Shown: positions 42,668 through 54,174 of the stretch, piece after piece
How positions within the stretch are numbered: position 1 is the stretch's first letter
How the letters are laid out: every line of letters starts with the position of its first letter
Origin: Anastatus disparis
Taxonomy: Eukaryota; Arthropoda; Insecta; Hymenoptera; Eupelmidae
Reading direction: 5' to 3'
DNA length: 64,000 nt
Assembly (NCBI GenBank): GCA_017163975.1
Contig: JAFFSR010000264.1
Coordinates: forward strand, 124,001-188,000
The notes under the pieces: model-generated
The model's input: the letters and a program-made list of their open reading frames with translations, nothing else
The model's database searches: none
What the model was told of the DNA's origin: nothing
Program-made: the position numbers and the translations under genes

Positions 42668-43540
42668 TCAAAAACTTATGAAATGTGCAAAAATTCCTGA
42701 AAAAGAGAAAAAGAGATTAGATTTTTTTCTAAAATATTTATAATTTTTGTTCATGATATAATAGTAGAAATCAAATGTGTTTCTGATTTGTCTGATGTTA
42801 TTTAGAATTTTTAATGATAAATCAAAATATTTAAATATATTGTTATTAATTATTTTTTTATTTGAATCTTGCTGATTATGAGTTAATGTGATATTCTTAT
42901 TTTTAGGAATAATTTTGTTTTTTAGATACGTCTTATTATTTAATTGTTTTGGTTTTATTTTGATAATATTAGTGTATTTGATATATTTATCAAACACCAT
43001 TTTATTTTGATTTTTATTTAAATTATTAGAGCTTTTTGTTGTAAAGCATTTTTGTATTTTCAAAAGTTTATTATTTTTTTGTAGATAATCATCTTTGTTA
43101 TTAGTTGTGTTGTTTTTAATGAGTTTGGATATATTATTTTTGCTGGCAAGATTTGTTTCATTTAAACATAGTTGAATTAATATATCAAGGTCTGGTTCAT
43201 CATTGAATTGTAATAAAGAATTATCGCTGTAAATAATTTGTGCTTCTTGTGCAAAATTAGTCTCTTGGATTATTTCAGAGTTGTTCAGTTCTGGTAAGAA
43301 ATTTTCAATTATGTTTTTGTATTTTATAAAGTCATTTATTAATGGGTCAATATTGTCGAAAATTATTGTCTCTTCTTTTGCATTTTTTAAATTATTTTTA
43401 CATTCTTTATTTTGTTTAAGATCAATTGTATACGATTTTCCTTTTTCTACACAATTTATTGTTTTTGTGTCATTTCTTACGGTCAGAACATATGAATGCA
43501 CTGTTTCGAAATCTTCTAAAATTGGAACTTGATTGAAAAT
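42668..43540 (-). CDS. Unrecognised Asn/Lys-rich reading frame
   Basis: A minus-strand frame open from a stop at about 43542 to 42668 (~290 codons). The first part has mixed composition (VHSYVLTVRNDTKTINC, DEPDLDILIQLCLNET) and the rest is very rich in Asn, Lys and Ile, ending FSFSGIFAHFISF. No methionine lies near the start, and a TTTTAG acceptor-like site sits at about 43520, so it may be a terminal exon. The length is notable for AT-rich DNA, but the low complexity leaves function and even coding status open. Confidence 0.35.
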   Translation of the reverse strand: MFNQVPILEDFETVHSYVLTVRNDTKTINCVEKGKSYTIDLKQNKECKNNLKNAKEETIIFDNIDPLINDFIKYKNIIENFLPELNNSEIIQETNFAQEAQIIYSDNSLLQFNDEPDLDILIQLCLNETNLASKNNISKLIKNNTTNNKDDYLQKNNKLLKIQKCFTTKSSNNLNKNQNKMVFDKYIKYTNIIKIKPKQLNNKTYLKNKIIPKNKNITLTHNQQDSNKKIINNNIFKYFDLSLKILNNIRQIRNTFDFYYYIMNKNYKYFRKKSNLFFSFSGIFAHFISF

Positions 43541-43773
43541 TTAATATGCTTTAAAGCTCTTGAAAATAAAATGATAGTGCAATGAAATAGAGAATGCATA
43601 ATTTTAAAAACGCATGAATAATTTTGAAGCTGATGGCAACAAATTCTCAAATATAAGTTGTTAGAAGCTAATGGCCCTTCTGCCAAGTTTTTAGAAATTT
43701 TTAATTAAATATGTCTCTCATAAAGGATAAAGTAAAAAATAGATATAAGATCAACTATAGTTCCTTAATGTTC

Positions 43774-44630
43774 ATGTATTAATATTCACTCATAAATGAA
43801 ATAAAATGTTGATCTGGTATACCTTTATTTTTTTATTTTGATGTGTATTATCATCGCTATCTTCATCTCAGTAATCACTTTTTTCAGAAATTATTTGGAA
43901 AAATTTTTCCAAACATTCATCTATCAAAAAGAATATAAATTGAGCATTTGATGAATTCTATATAATTAAAAAAAATGAATTGAATACAGAAGTACTCCAC
44001 GATTGCTTGATTGATTTCGAAACTTTCTTTAGCCAAAACTGTAAATATTTTATGAATTTCATATTATTCATATTATGAACTTCATATTAAAAAGAATGAA
44101 TTAAATATGGAAGTACTCGACGATTGCTTGATTGATTTCAAAACTTTCTTAAGCAAAAACTAAAGATTAATCAAATAAAAAGAATAAACTTGATAATAAT
44201 ATTTCAGTACTTTCGAAAACTGAAATAAAAAAAATATTATGTATTGGGTAAAATAAAATATTTAGAAAAAATGTTCTAAAGAATACTATACTATTCAATA
44301 CCTGAACTCGCCTAAAATATACTTTTTTAAAAGTAATAATAAAGATTAAATAGTATTTATCAATTTGAACAATGATTAAAAACAAAAAATAACAGTTATA
44401 ATATTAAAAAAATTTCAAGAAATTTGATAAAATTATAAAATAAAAAAATAGTTTAAAGGTATTTTTATGAATTTTATATTATTTTAAAAAGTTGAAACAT
44501 AAGAGCTTATTAATCAATGTCAATTTCATTCCTTTTTATTAAAAAGAATGAATTGAATACAGTAATATTCGACGATTACTTGATTGATTTCTAAACTTTC
44601 TTTAGCCAAAATTGTATATTTATTTAATAG
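43774..44630. repeat. Inverted repeat 1, right arm (857 bp)
   Basis: Inverted copy of 38828-39684, lying inside the 7-kb element while its partner lies just outside. Near-identity points to a recent copying or rearrangement event. Confidence 0.9.
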
Positions 44631-45918
44631 TTTTTATTAATACACAAAATTTTTAAAGCAAACACTTTATTATCGAATTATTGGCTTTTCATCGCATAAA
44701 CACGTTTAAACATGCATTTTAATAACTTGCATTTTCAATACAATAAGACCACTTATAAATTTCTCTTTGGGTTGAATATTTTTATACACTTATAAATATA
44801 CACATGTATTTATAACGAGAGTTAATACACTTTATTATAACATTAAAAACACTTTATTATAGCATCAAAAAAAACATGTTATAACTTTTAGCATTTGAAA
44901 CACATGCATACACTTATACGAATACTACACCTATATATACATTTAGCTTACATAAATTTCATTGACACTGAATAATTATACACTCTATATCTTTATACGA
45001 ATACTACACTTACATTTACACTAGCATTTCACTTTCCATTAAATGCTTCATGTATGAATACTTTATTATTCTTATATAATTTACACGAACACTAAATAAT
45101 TATAAACTTATATTTCACTTGTTAAAATATTTTTATAATAAATTTAATTAATACACTATATATTTTTTATACACAAATACTTTATTCTTATATAATTTAC
45201 ACTAACACTGAATAATTATACATTCAAATTTCATTTTTTATTGAATATTTAATTTACACGAATTCCACTTATTAGAATATTTTTTTAGAAAAATAATGTA
45301 CACTATATTTTTTATATAAGAATAATCTATTACTCTCACGTTTTTAACTAATAAAAAATCATTTTACCTTATACACAAAAACTCATTTCACTACAAAAAG
45401 AATCATAAATCTTTCACGTAGAATAATGCCCTCATTCATGGGTGATGTATTTTCCGTTTTATGCCTTAGAAAACACACACATGGGTAATAAAATTTTATA
45501 TTTTTCTCGAACCTTTTTGTTTTTTTTTAACTTTTTTCTCGCTTGAAACACGAAAACATTTCCATTCATTTCACTAACATATGTGCAGAATATTCCCGTA
45601 GAATGAAAAAAAAATACGATACGTCAAAATAGCTGCACGTGCGTCTGTTTATATTTTGTTCGAAACCGGCATATACGTGATGATGCTGTTCTACTTTGTC
45701 GGTAAGCAGACAATTGCCACTCGACTAATCTCGGCTACTTTCGATAACAGTCGTGCTGCGTTATATACACTTTACCGAGGTAACTGATCAGCAGGTATCT
45801 GACATTTAAAAGAGAGTCACTCACCTTAATTGGTGAAGCAGTTGTACTAAAGCTATGGGACATAGGAACAGTACGAAAAATTTTTCTTTCTATATGAAAG
45901 ACATTTCAATGTCATACA
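44631..45918. other. AT-rich degenerate repeats, then a GC-richer patch
   Basis: 44640-45400 has loose repeats around ataattatacact and tacgaatactacac. 45600-45890 is less AT-rich and holds, on the minus strand, an ATG (MSHSFSTTASPIK) followed by AAG|GTGAGT near 45830, a possible first exon. No link to the 42.7-43.5 kb frame could be proved. Confidence 0.35.
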
Positions 45919-46695
45919 TGTTACGTCACAACGTATCTTTTATATTACTTTTTAATTTATAATTTCTAAATATCTTTTTCTTAACATGATATTGATGAAC
46001 TAATTAAACAGTCATCGAACAATAAAAGAATGTGTTAACCTAAGCAGTAAAGAAACTTTAAGTTGATATTAAGCAACGAAATTCGTTGACTTCGAAATTA
46101 TTAAATCACAAAACAAGCAAGATCCACTTATTACTTAATAAAATTATGTCAAGATAAATCTTATAAAAAGCCGACTGGAATTGACGACAGTGGGCACTAT
46201 CCCAGGATCATTGTTGGTACCAAGTCGTAAATCCTGTAATTCAAATTTAAATTCAAATTCAAATTCAAATAAAGTTATTGTATTCAATATTAATTATTTT
46301 TACAAGTGTCTAATAAATATCTTAAAAGTTACTTATATTTGACTCGAGTCTTATTTCAAACCGTGTCTATATCTATTCTTTGTTTGTCTGTATTCAGCCT
46401 TCATCTACTTGAATCAATCAAGGTAAGAAATATTCAATTTATATATTCTCTATTCAAGTATTCTAAATAAATATCCTCCAATATATTTCAATTGTGAGAA
46501 GGGTTTACTCAATTAAATATTGGTGGAGTTCATTTCACCACTAGATTATACATATATTTATCTTTCATAATTATAATTTAATAATTAATTCAATTATTCC
46601 AAATTAATTCAAATTTATATTTAAAATCATACAAAAATATCCAACATAATCAAATCATACATTTTTATTTAGTCCTGGTGAAAGCCAGGACTTAA

Positions 46696-46985
46696 CATAC
46701 AAATAGTCGATTATTGCATTTTCATCAATATTAATTAGGTTGATGACTGGTAAATAGAAGCAATTAATACTTCATAAAAGTAATCAACCATCTACTTTAT
46801 CGATAAATTGATTTAACTGGCTTGCCATGCAGTTACGCAACTTAGAAAAGGTCAACGATCTACTTTATCGATAAATAGATCGATAAATAGACGCGACTGG
46901 GGCGCCATACATAGCACGCAGTGAAATCTATCAATACACATCCAAAATGGCTGTAAGGATTTTGGAACAGGGCGCGACTGGTACA
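46696..46985 (-). repeat. Partial 3' LTR of the second Gypsy-like element
   Basis: Minus strand starts TGTACCAGTCGCGCC shortly after the polypurine tract and is truncated at the TTAA of the 7-kb element. It contains ATCGATAAAGTAGAT repeated at about 46790 and 46860. Confidence 0.55.
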
Positions 46986-46994
46986 CTTTGTGTG

Positions 46995-47010
46995 CTCCCC
47001 CCTTTTTTTT
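46995..47010 (-). promoter_or_regulatory. Polypurine tract
   Basis: Minus strand AAAAAAAAGGGGGGAG directly before the presumed 3' LTR; primes plus-strand DNA synthesis in LTR elements. Confidence 0.7.
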
Positions 47011-47111
47011 ATGATTATTGATTTCTTTATTTATATGGGACAGTCTTAAACGATTCGCGTGAACGATTTTACTAGTTTTGTTTAACTGTACCCGTACGTT
47101 TATTCCATTAA

Positions 47112-49889
47112 GGGGGGGGGGCGGGGGGGTAGGGTTTTAAAGGCAGAAAAAACAGGTTCTTACAGATTTTTTTTGGGCGTACGGTGAAAGTAAATTTATT
47201 TCTGATTATTGTACATTAAAGAGTAGTAATTGAACTATATTCTGTGAAATATTGGTTGAAAAATATTGAAAATTGACCGAATGACAGCAATTCTTCGCAG
47301 GCGCCTCAGAAAAAATACATTTTGCGGTGCACGTCATACCTCAGCACTGGATCATCTGAAATGAAATAACCAAAGTTTTTCCTTTAATTTTTATGTCCCT
47401 CTAGGTATCTCTGTCGAGTTTTTCCATTTTTTTTAAATTTTTGAACTTTTTTCAAGACTTGAAAGTGAAAATACCGATTTTTGGCCTAAATTCATGACTA
47501 TTGTTGTTAATAATAAAAAAAATAAAATCAAAAACGAAAAAACCTCAACAGGGTTACCTTATAAATTATGTAACGAAATACTGTAAAAAATTTGAGAGCG
47601 ATCGGTTGAATAGATTTTGGAGATACAGAGTGCATCGACTCAAAAAACATCGATTTGAGAAAAACGCGTTTAAAGTTTTTCGTAGCGAAAAGACCCTGAT
47701 AAACTTAGTAAGCTATTTATTTTTTATTTTACTCACATAGAATCATCAATGCCGGGACCATAGAGTATAGAACTTTCGTCAAGAATGTCCAAAGCATCTT
47801 TTTGATCAAGTCTGCGGCGAATTCTATCATTTTTAGCGGTTTCAGCTGCTCGCTCATCTGCTCTGTTCATTCGAATATCGTCGGTTAGAAGCGCCCATCC
47901 ATGACAACTTGGACCAGTACTGATTCCCATCTCTTCTAGGAAGGTTAAATAAGCTTTACAGCCTTCATTGAAAACACAAACAGCCACTGAAGATGCAAAT
48001 TCGACGATGATTGCTGAACCACTCTCAACTTTCGGCGCAATCTTCCAAATGAGCTGGTTCAAACTCTCATTATTATTTTGTGTGAATCCGCCAATAGATC
48101 GCTCTAGGAGAGCATCTTTGCTTAAATCTTCATAAATTGGCTTGATTCCTTGTAAAACATCAGTTGGTAGAGCAGAATATGAGTGTTTGAAATTATTCAG
48201 CTTGTTTGAAGCTGCAGCTTTCTGCCATTCACACCATGAGTCTTCTCCGCTAGGGCAGTTTTCGTGTTGTGGTTTTGCATCGGTTGAGGCATAATGATAG
48301 TAAGTAACCCAAATGGCTTTTTTCATTTCTTCTACAGAATTAGAATTGAAACGAATCGCACGACCATAGTACTGGGTGAGCTTATCAATCATTTTTGCAG
48401 TCAGTTTCCCTTTACCTGAAAGAGTTTTTTTTTGGATTTTTTTTTCCAGTTTTGGTTTCACTATCAGTCACAGTTTTTTTGACTAAATCACGCAAACGAG
48501 TTCCCATCCTTTTTTGGACGTGTCCAACACATTCTTTTTTATTGATTAGAAAATTTTCACCATAAGGTTCAGCATTGATAACACCACTATGTTTTCGAGT
48601 CACCATCTCCAATATAGTTGCGAATCTTCACGTTATTCTCTTGCGATCTTTTGAACATTGTGACAATTGCGTCGACTTCCATGTTACCGGATGCTCCTTT
48701 GTGATTTGCAGAACATTGATCTTCATTTATATGGTTCTCTTGCCATTCTTCGAACTCTGCAGAATCAAGCTTATTCTTCCAAGTAACGCACATGTGACAG
48801 TATGAACTTTTTACGAGAACATCGATGACTTTTCCGGTGTAATATCCAATCAAGGAAGCCACGCCATACAAAGAAGAAAATCCACGCTTTTTCCAAGTTC
48901 CATCGCCTGATACGGTTAATTCTGATGAAGATTCGATATTTTTTTCTCTACACATAGCTGCTTTTTCTTCCTCAATCGCAGAAACAAAAAATCTTTTTGC
49001 GGCATTCGTCACACTGGAGCACATTTTATTCTAGTAATTGTTGTATACCGATTTTGATACGAAATTACTGGATAAATCCATCAGTCCGCAGAATTTGTCA
49101 CAACCAGCTAATCCCAAGCCTAAAACTCGCATCACGAAAGCAAATCGGTAGTTCACTTCATACATATGATTATTTATTCGTTCACTAGACGGAACGTAAC
49201 GAGGTTCTTTGCATTTTTCACATTTTATTTTTATCTTGAAACCAAGACCTATTTTGCCACAAAACTGAAATGATACTGTACTATCACAAACTGCACACTT
49301 CACTAACGTAGAAATCGTTGAAAAAACTAACAGAAAATCAATGATTTTGAAATGCTTATTTGTATCTTCAGCAACATTTTGGCTAAAACTTAGTCTGATT
49401 TTTTTCGTTGACGTACTCCTTGCCTCAATATCGTCATCGTTTCTTCGTTCATGCGGAGGAACTATTTTTTTAGCTTGATACAACTTTTTACCAGTCTCCT
49501 TTCTACACTCTCTGGAAACTTTTCTCGGCATTTTGCGAACAACAAAAATATCACAACGAAATAGAGTAAGAAAATACAACACGACTGTCACACTCCGCGT
49601 CTGCTTCGAAAATGAAGCAACATCAGGTACCATTACAACGACCCTGTCCAAGACCTTTCTGTAAACTGCTTAGGAACAATAACAAAAGAGATTGAGAAAC
49701 AGCTGCCTTCCCGCTGAGCGGTTACAGCTCAGGTAGTCGTTCGAGACACGCCTACTTCCAAAGCTATATCTTTGTGAGATTTGCTCCGATTGACTTCCTA
49801 TTAACAGACAACATTCTTGAGTTACCATACTTTCATAATATGCAATAAAAAAAATCTTTTTTTTGAACCCTTAAAACCCTACCCCCCTC
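47112..49889. mobile_element. Kolobok/Mutator-like DNA transposon, TTAA target
   Basis: 2,778 bp between TTAA at 47108-47111 and 49890-49893. The ends are G-rich inverted repeats (…GGGGGGTAGGGTTTTAA). It sits inside the integrase C-terminal region of the Gypsy-like element: joining the flanks leaves one TTAA and the integrase frame (…HKILEII and NVRVQLNKTSKIVHANRL) runs on, so the pre-insertion site can be read. Confidence 0.88.
47733..49651 (-). pseudogene. Kolobok-type (Mutator-like) transposase, broken
   Basis: Four minus-strand segments form one protein. First, an N-terminal part with Cys pairs (CAVCDS, CEKC). Then SGDGTWKKRGFSSLYG and GDGDSKT. Then AEPYGENF, KKECVGHVQKRMGTRLRDL. Last, QYYGRAIRFNS, AIWVTYYHYASTD, CPSGEDSWC and QNNNESLNQLIW. 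This is a family I know as Mutator-like/Kolobok transposases; the GDGTW and later GDGD acids are candidates for catalysis. Breaks: a stop at 49031-49033, a frameshift near 48595 and another near 48440 in T-runs. TTAA duplications favour Kolobok. Confidence 0.82.
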
Positions 49890-49893
49890 TTAA

Positions 49894-50183
49894 TTATTTC
49901 CAAAATCTTATGAGGACCGGAATAATGATTTCCGAATTTACCAGGCTTCGGACCTGATAGTAAAAATACGTAATCACCAACTTTAAAGTTTCTCGGGTTA
50001 ATTTTCCGGTCATAATATTGTTTTTATCGGAATTTCGATTGCAATAGGTTTTCATACGCGAGTTTCCGTATACCGTTAAGTCGCGTGACTAAATCAAGTA
50101 TATAATTTTTATAAGTTGGTAACAAATCTCCTTCTCTAAGTGGACTGTTTGACGGTAAGCGTGCTAGTCGTCCGAATACTATC
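49894..50183 (-). pseudogene. Integrase C-terminal part (continues at 47107-47020)
   Basis: After a one-base frame change near 50190 the minus strand reads PFEIVFGRLARLPSNSPLRE, then a stop near 50022, YYDRKINPRNFKVGDYVFLL and HYSGPHKILEII. The end of the domain lies beyond the inserted DNA transposon, at 47107-47020. Confidence 0.7.
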
Positions 50184-51302
50184 TCAAACGGTGTATTTAG
50201 TACCTTCGTGGACGCTAGTATTATAATTAAAGGTAGCTAAATCTAACCATTCATCCCATTCTTCATCTGCATTAGCGTACTGTTTCAAGTACTCTATGAG
50301 AGCATGATGAGATCTTTCTAGTGATCCGTTGGACTGAGGATGAAACGCTGTGGTTTTCACTCTTTTAATGCCAAATTTCTTGGCTACTCTACCCATCAGG
50401 CTACTTAGGAAGTTTGGTCCTTGATTGGTTAATATTATTTTGGGACTACCAAACGTACATATGAAACGTTTTATAAATACGTCGGCGATAGTTGTAGATA
50501 AAGCATTCGGCAATGGTATAGCTATACAAAATTTGGATAGTCCGTCTTGTATCGTTAGTATAAACTGATTACTGTTTTTGGTCAAATGTAGAGGTCCAAC
50601 TATGTCCATAGATATTTTATAAAAGACTGAACCAGGAGTGTCGGTGATTATCATGGGTTGTTTTGTTTTCAAATGGACAAGATTCTTTAGTTGACAATCT
50701 AAACATTGTTGGATGCGTCGTTGTAAGTCGTCTTTCAAATTTTCATAATAATATTTCTTTCTAACTTTGTTAAAAGATTTAGACACTCCCCTATGTCCAC
50801 CTATAGGAGACTTGTGCAATTCATTGAAAATTTCGTCTCTCTTTTCTTCTGAAACATAGATTAAAGTTCCTCTACATATTAAAACCTTTATTCTAGTTTT
50901 TTCAAAGACCATATCCATTATATTTACAGCTTCGGTCCATTCTAAGTTTAACATAGTTTCGCTTTTGCCTATATTTATTTCCTTAATATCTAACTTAATT
51001 AATAAATCGCATAATATAACAAAAGCTATGTACAGATGTGTGCTCACCAATGTGAGTGATTCAGTTTCTTTCCCTTTTATATATAAGAGAAATATGTTTT
51101 TGTTCTTGAATTTCTTTAACTGATGTACCTCTTGTAATTTAAGTTTGGGTAGATCAGTTAATTTATGAAATTGTAAAAATTTTTTTAACCCTTCGTCACA
51201 CGGTTGACCATCTTCAGCAATGAAACAAATAATATTATTATTTCTGTACTCAATTGCTTTCCTGATATTTATGAACCATGTAGTTTTATTTGTTTTAGTC
51301 AA
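50184..51302 (-). pseudogene. Integrase of the second Gypsy-like element, catalytic Asp lost
   Basis: 372 codons with the HHCC zinc site (HKSPIGGHRG...CLDCQ) and core. The first acidic residue is present (SMDIVGPL), the second is Asn instead of Asp (ILTNQGPNF, where the family has TDQG), and the Glu is kept (SNGSLERSHH). The change would abolish strand transfer. The frame ends by a frameshift near 50190. Confidence 0.8.
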
Positions 51303-51347
51303 ATTAGTTTCTTGACTTTCTATTTCATCTAATGCTTCATCATTTTT

Positions 51348-52710
51348 TTATGAACGAGAAACAGGAGTTAGATGTTCAGAAACAACAGTGTTTTGGTTTT
51401 GGTCATTTACCTTTGTTAAACTTGAAGGGTTTGAATCATCGTTTTTATCTTGTGTTGCAGCAATATTTTCGTCAGATATTAAATCTTTTACTGATTTATT
51501 TTCTGCTTTTTGTTTTTTGTCTAGAAGCATTTTTTGTGCTCTAGTAATAACTGCAACATCGGCTGTCTCTATTGGATTCCGAGAAAGTGTATCTGTATTG
51601 GAATTCAATTTTCCTGGTTTATAAATTATATCGTAATCATATTCCGAGAGTTTAAAGCGCCATTTTCGTACTCTAGTATTGAGATCAGCTGATTTAAACT
51701 ATACGAGTGGTTGGTGATCTGTAATAATGGTCACTTTTCTCCCATAAATATATGATCTGAAAGTTTTTACACTGTCTACAACAGCTAAAGCCTCTTTTTC
51801 GTACACTTCGTGGTGTAATTCTGGACCACGGAGTACTCGAGAACAGTATGCAATTGGATGATCATGGCCGATTTTACCCTGTGACAAGACTCCTCCAATA
51901 GCATAACTTAATGCGTCTGTAGTAATGTTATATGGCAGGGTTAGGTTTGGAAAAGTGAGTACTGAAGCTTTACAGAGGGCTTCTTTTAGTTCTAAGAAAG
52001 CTTGGTCTGTTTTTTCCGTCCATTCAAATGGTATATCCTTCTGCAAAAGTTTGCAGAGAGGCTTTGCTATCTTTGAAAAGTCTTTAATGAACCTACGATA
52101 ATAGCCAGTTAATCCAGGAAATTGTCGTATGTTTTTAACATTTTTAGGTCGAGGAAAATCCTTCACTGCTATGATCTTCTTAGGATCTGGCTGTATGCCT
52201 TCTTCACTCCTGCCTGGCCTAAATAAGTCACTTTCCTTTTGAGAAATTCGCATTTGTCCGTTTGAAGCTTTAGATTTGCTTTTTCTAAACGATCCATAAG
52301 ATCTTCAAACTTTTCATTGTGTTCCTCTAATGAATTAGCGTAAATCACAATGTCGTCAATGTAAACGAAAAGTTTACTACCTTGTAGACCAGTTGAAATT
52401 CTATCCATAAGTCTCTGAAACGTTGCAGGAGCATTTTTAAGACCAAATGGCATTTTTTTTTTAATTCATAATGCCCGAAGGGTGTGCTAAAAGCAGTTTT
52501 ATTAGCATCAGATTCTAAGATATTGATCTGATGAAACCCAGGTGCTAAATCAAGCACTGTATAATATTTGGCCCCTCCTACCTGATCGTAAATTTCAGTA
52601 ATATTGGATAGGGAATACGCATCACTAGTGGTTTTTTCATTTAATTGTCTGTCGTCGATAACTAATCGCCATCTTGGATTTCCTTGCGAATCAGCTTTCT
52701 TCGGAACAAT
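51348..52710 (-). pseudogene. Reverse transcriptase and RNase H of the second Gypsy-like element
   Basis: Segments in order: VPKKADSQGNPRWRLVIDDR, VLDLAPGFHQI (52710-52460); MPFGLKNAPATFQRLMDR and FVYIDDIVIYA, the catalytic YIDD (52453-52230); then NIRQFPGLTGYYRRFI, RNase H ITTDALSYAIGG and TIITDHQPLV (52253-51699). A stop at 51699-51701 separates the connection region FKSADLNTRVRKW and NSNTDTLSRNP (to 51348). Frameshifts lie near 52450 (A/T-run) and 52230. Confidence 0.82.
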
Positions 52711-54174
52711 CTATACTGGACTATTATATGGTGATGTGGAATTTTCTATTATTCCCTTTTTCAACATTTCCTGCACTTGATGATTTATTTCATCTTTTAG
52801 TGCATGTGGAAATTTGTATTGTTTTACATTGATTGGCGTATCATCAGTGGTACAGATAGCATGTTTGATTACGCTGGTACCTAGTAAATCGTCATTAGGT
52901 AAGTAAAACCTTTGTTTATGTTTAAGCACTAGATTTTCTACGTGCTCTTTCTCTTCGGAATTTAAATGATCCAGGCGCAAGTATTCACGTATATCCGTTT
53001 GTTGAATATTGAAAATTTGTTTGTTTTCTTCTGGCATCATTTCTGTATCTATGATCGCAAGATTTTCTTCAAGATTTATATGATCGGTGATATTCAAATC
53101 ATCCATTGTTTCTTGTTTTGAAATGAAATATAGATTTTGAAAAGAAATATCTTCGTTAGTAATGTCAAAGTCAGGTAATTCAGACTCAGAGGGCACGTAA
53201 GAGATAGTCTCTTGTCTGTAAAATGGTGCCATTGACAGTATATCGTCATCTTCTGAGGTTTCTTCGGTTTTATTTTCTGATTGTGTTTCAGGGCTTTCCG
53301 TGGATACTTCACTGAAAATAATAGGAATACGTTTGATTCCTATTATTAAGTTCAAAGTCTCATAATCAATAATGGCTTTGACGTCATTTAAATAGTGAGA
53401 CCCTAGTATACCGTCTGTAGGCATTGGAAAGTCGTCTGGAACAACATGAAATATGAATTCTTGTCCGAGCAAACCGATTTTAATTGCTCCTAAAGTAGGC
53501 ATCAATTCTGTACCTATTCCTTTCAAAAGCAATTTATTTGAGCTATCATATTCGCTATTTTTTGGCAAAGCTTTTCCTCTTATTAGATTAGTTTCTGATC
53601 CAGAGTCAATTAAAAATTGATGATACCCTTCATTTGATTGCAAATGAATCACGGGTAAAAAGCTTTGTCTATTTCGATACTCTAAACAAACAAGTCGAGG
53701 ACTGATTTGGTCTTCGGTCGGTTTAGTTTGTTTGAAAGATAATTTTGAATCATAAATTTCGAGAAATTTTTCCGCGAAATTTATTTTTGCTTTCGACTCT
53801 AGGAAAAATTCAGAACCTAAAATTCCTTCGTAAGGTATCGGAAATGTAGAGGGTTCTACCAAAAATTCAGTAGGGTATCCCTGAAAATTTAATCTTATAG
53901 TGCCTAAAGTGGTTACTGATTTTGCACCTATTCGGATTAAGTTATAAAATTTTTCCTTACGAATGAATGAATGGTCCGTTATATCATCTATCCTTATGAG
54001 ATTGGCCTCGGATCCACTGTCTAACATGAAGTTTAGATCAGGTCCGTCTCTTTGTATTTTAAAAGATATATAAGGCACATTCTCACCTAAGAACCTTAAC
54101 CTTATGGTAAGAGTTCGCAGAGTATATTGCTTACTTGGTTTGGCACAGATGGGCGTGGTGGGCTTTGAGTCCAT
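52711..54174 (-). CDS. Pol N-terminal part with two tandem aspartic proteases
   Basis: 487 codons, ending at a TAG (52711-52713) inside the beginning of RT (SPYNSPV|). It contains two retropepsin-like units: residues ~45-125 with LDSGSEANLIR (D52-S53-G54) and GILGSEFF, and ~175-262 with LIDSGSETNLIR (D190-S191-G192) and GILGSHYL. The two are clearly alike. After them come an acidic linker and the RT entry (LRLDHLNSEEKEHVENLVLK, MLKKGIIENSTSPYNSP). Retropepsins normally dimerise; a fused pair could fold as one molecule. Pol is in the -1 frame relative to gag. Confidence 0.82.
   Translation of the reverse strand: MDSKPTTPICAKPSKQYTLRTLTIRLRFLGENVPYISFKIQRDGPDLNFMLDSGSEANLIRIDDITDHSFIRKEKFYNLIRIGAKSVTTLGTIRLNFQGYPTEFLVEPSTFPIPYEGILGSEFFLESKAKINFAEKFLEIYDSKLSFKQTKPTEDQISPRLVCLEYRNRQSFLPVIHLQSNEGYHQFLIDSGSETNLIRGKALPKNSEYDSSNKLLLKGIGTELMPTLGAIKIGLLGQEFIFHVVPDDFPMPTDGILGSHYLNDVKAIIDYETLNLIIGIKRIPIIFSEVSTESPETQSENKTEETSEDDDILSMAPFYRQETISYVPSESELPDFDITNEDISFQNLYFISKQETMDDLNITDHINLEENLAIIDTEMMPEENKQIFNIQQTDIREYLRLDHLNSEEKEHVENLVLKHKQRFYLPNDDLLGTSVIKHAICTTDDTPINVKQYKFPHALKDEINHQVQEMLKKGIIENSTSPYNSPV

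Larger units (their letters stand above)
39691..46691. mobile_element. 7.0-kb TTAA-flanked element with ~770-bp terminal inverted repeats
   Basis: TTAA at 39687-39690 and 46692-46695 flank ends GTCCTGGCTTTCACC and its reverse complement. The terminal arms (39691-40457 and 45919-46691) are about 95% identical by eye and include TTGGTACCAAGTCGTAAAT-like and TTCAAATTCAAATTC-like blocks. Inside are an Asn/Lys-rich frame on the minus strand and one arm of inverted repeat 1. No transposase is recognisable. Its right end truncates the LTR of the Gypsy-like element at 46,692-54,815. Confidence 0.75.

Noticed and set aside
47501..47740. Plus-strand 79-codon frame
   Set aside because: Lys-rich chance frame in the untranslated part of the Kolobok-like element.
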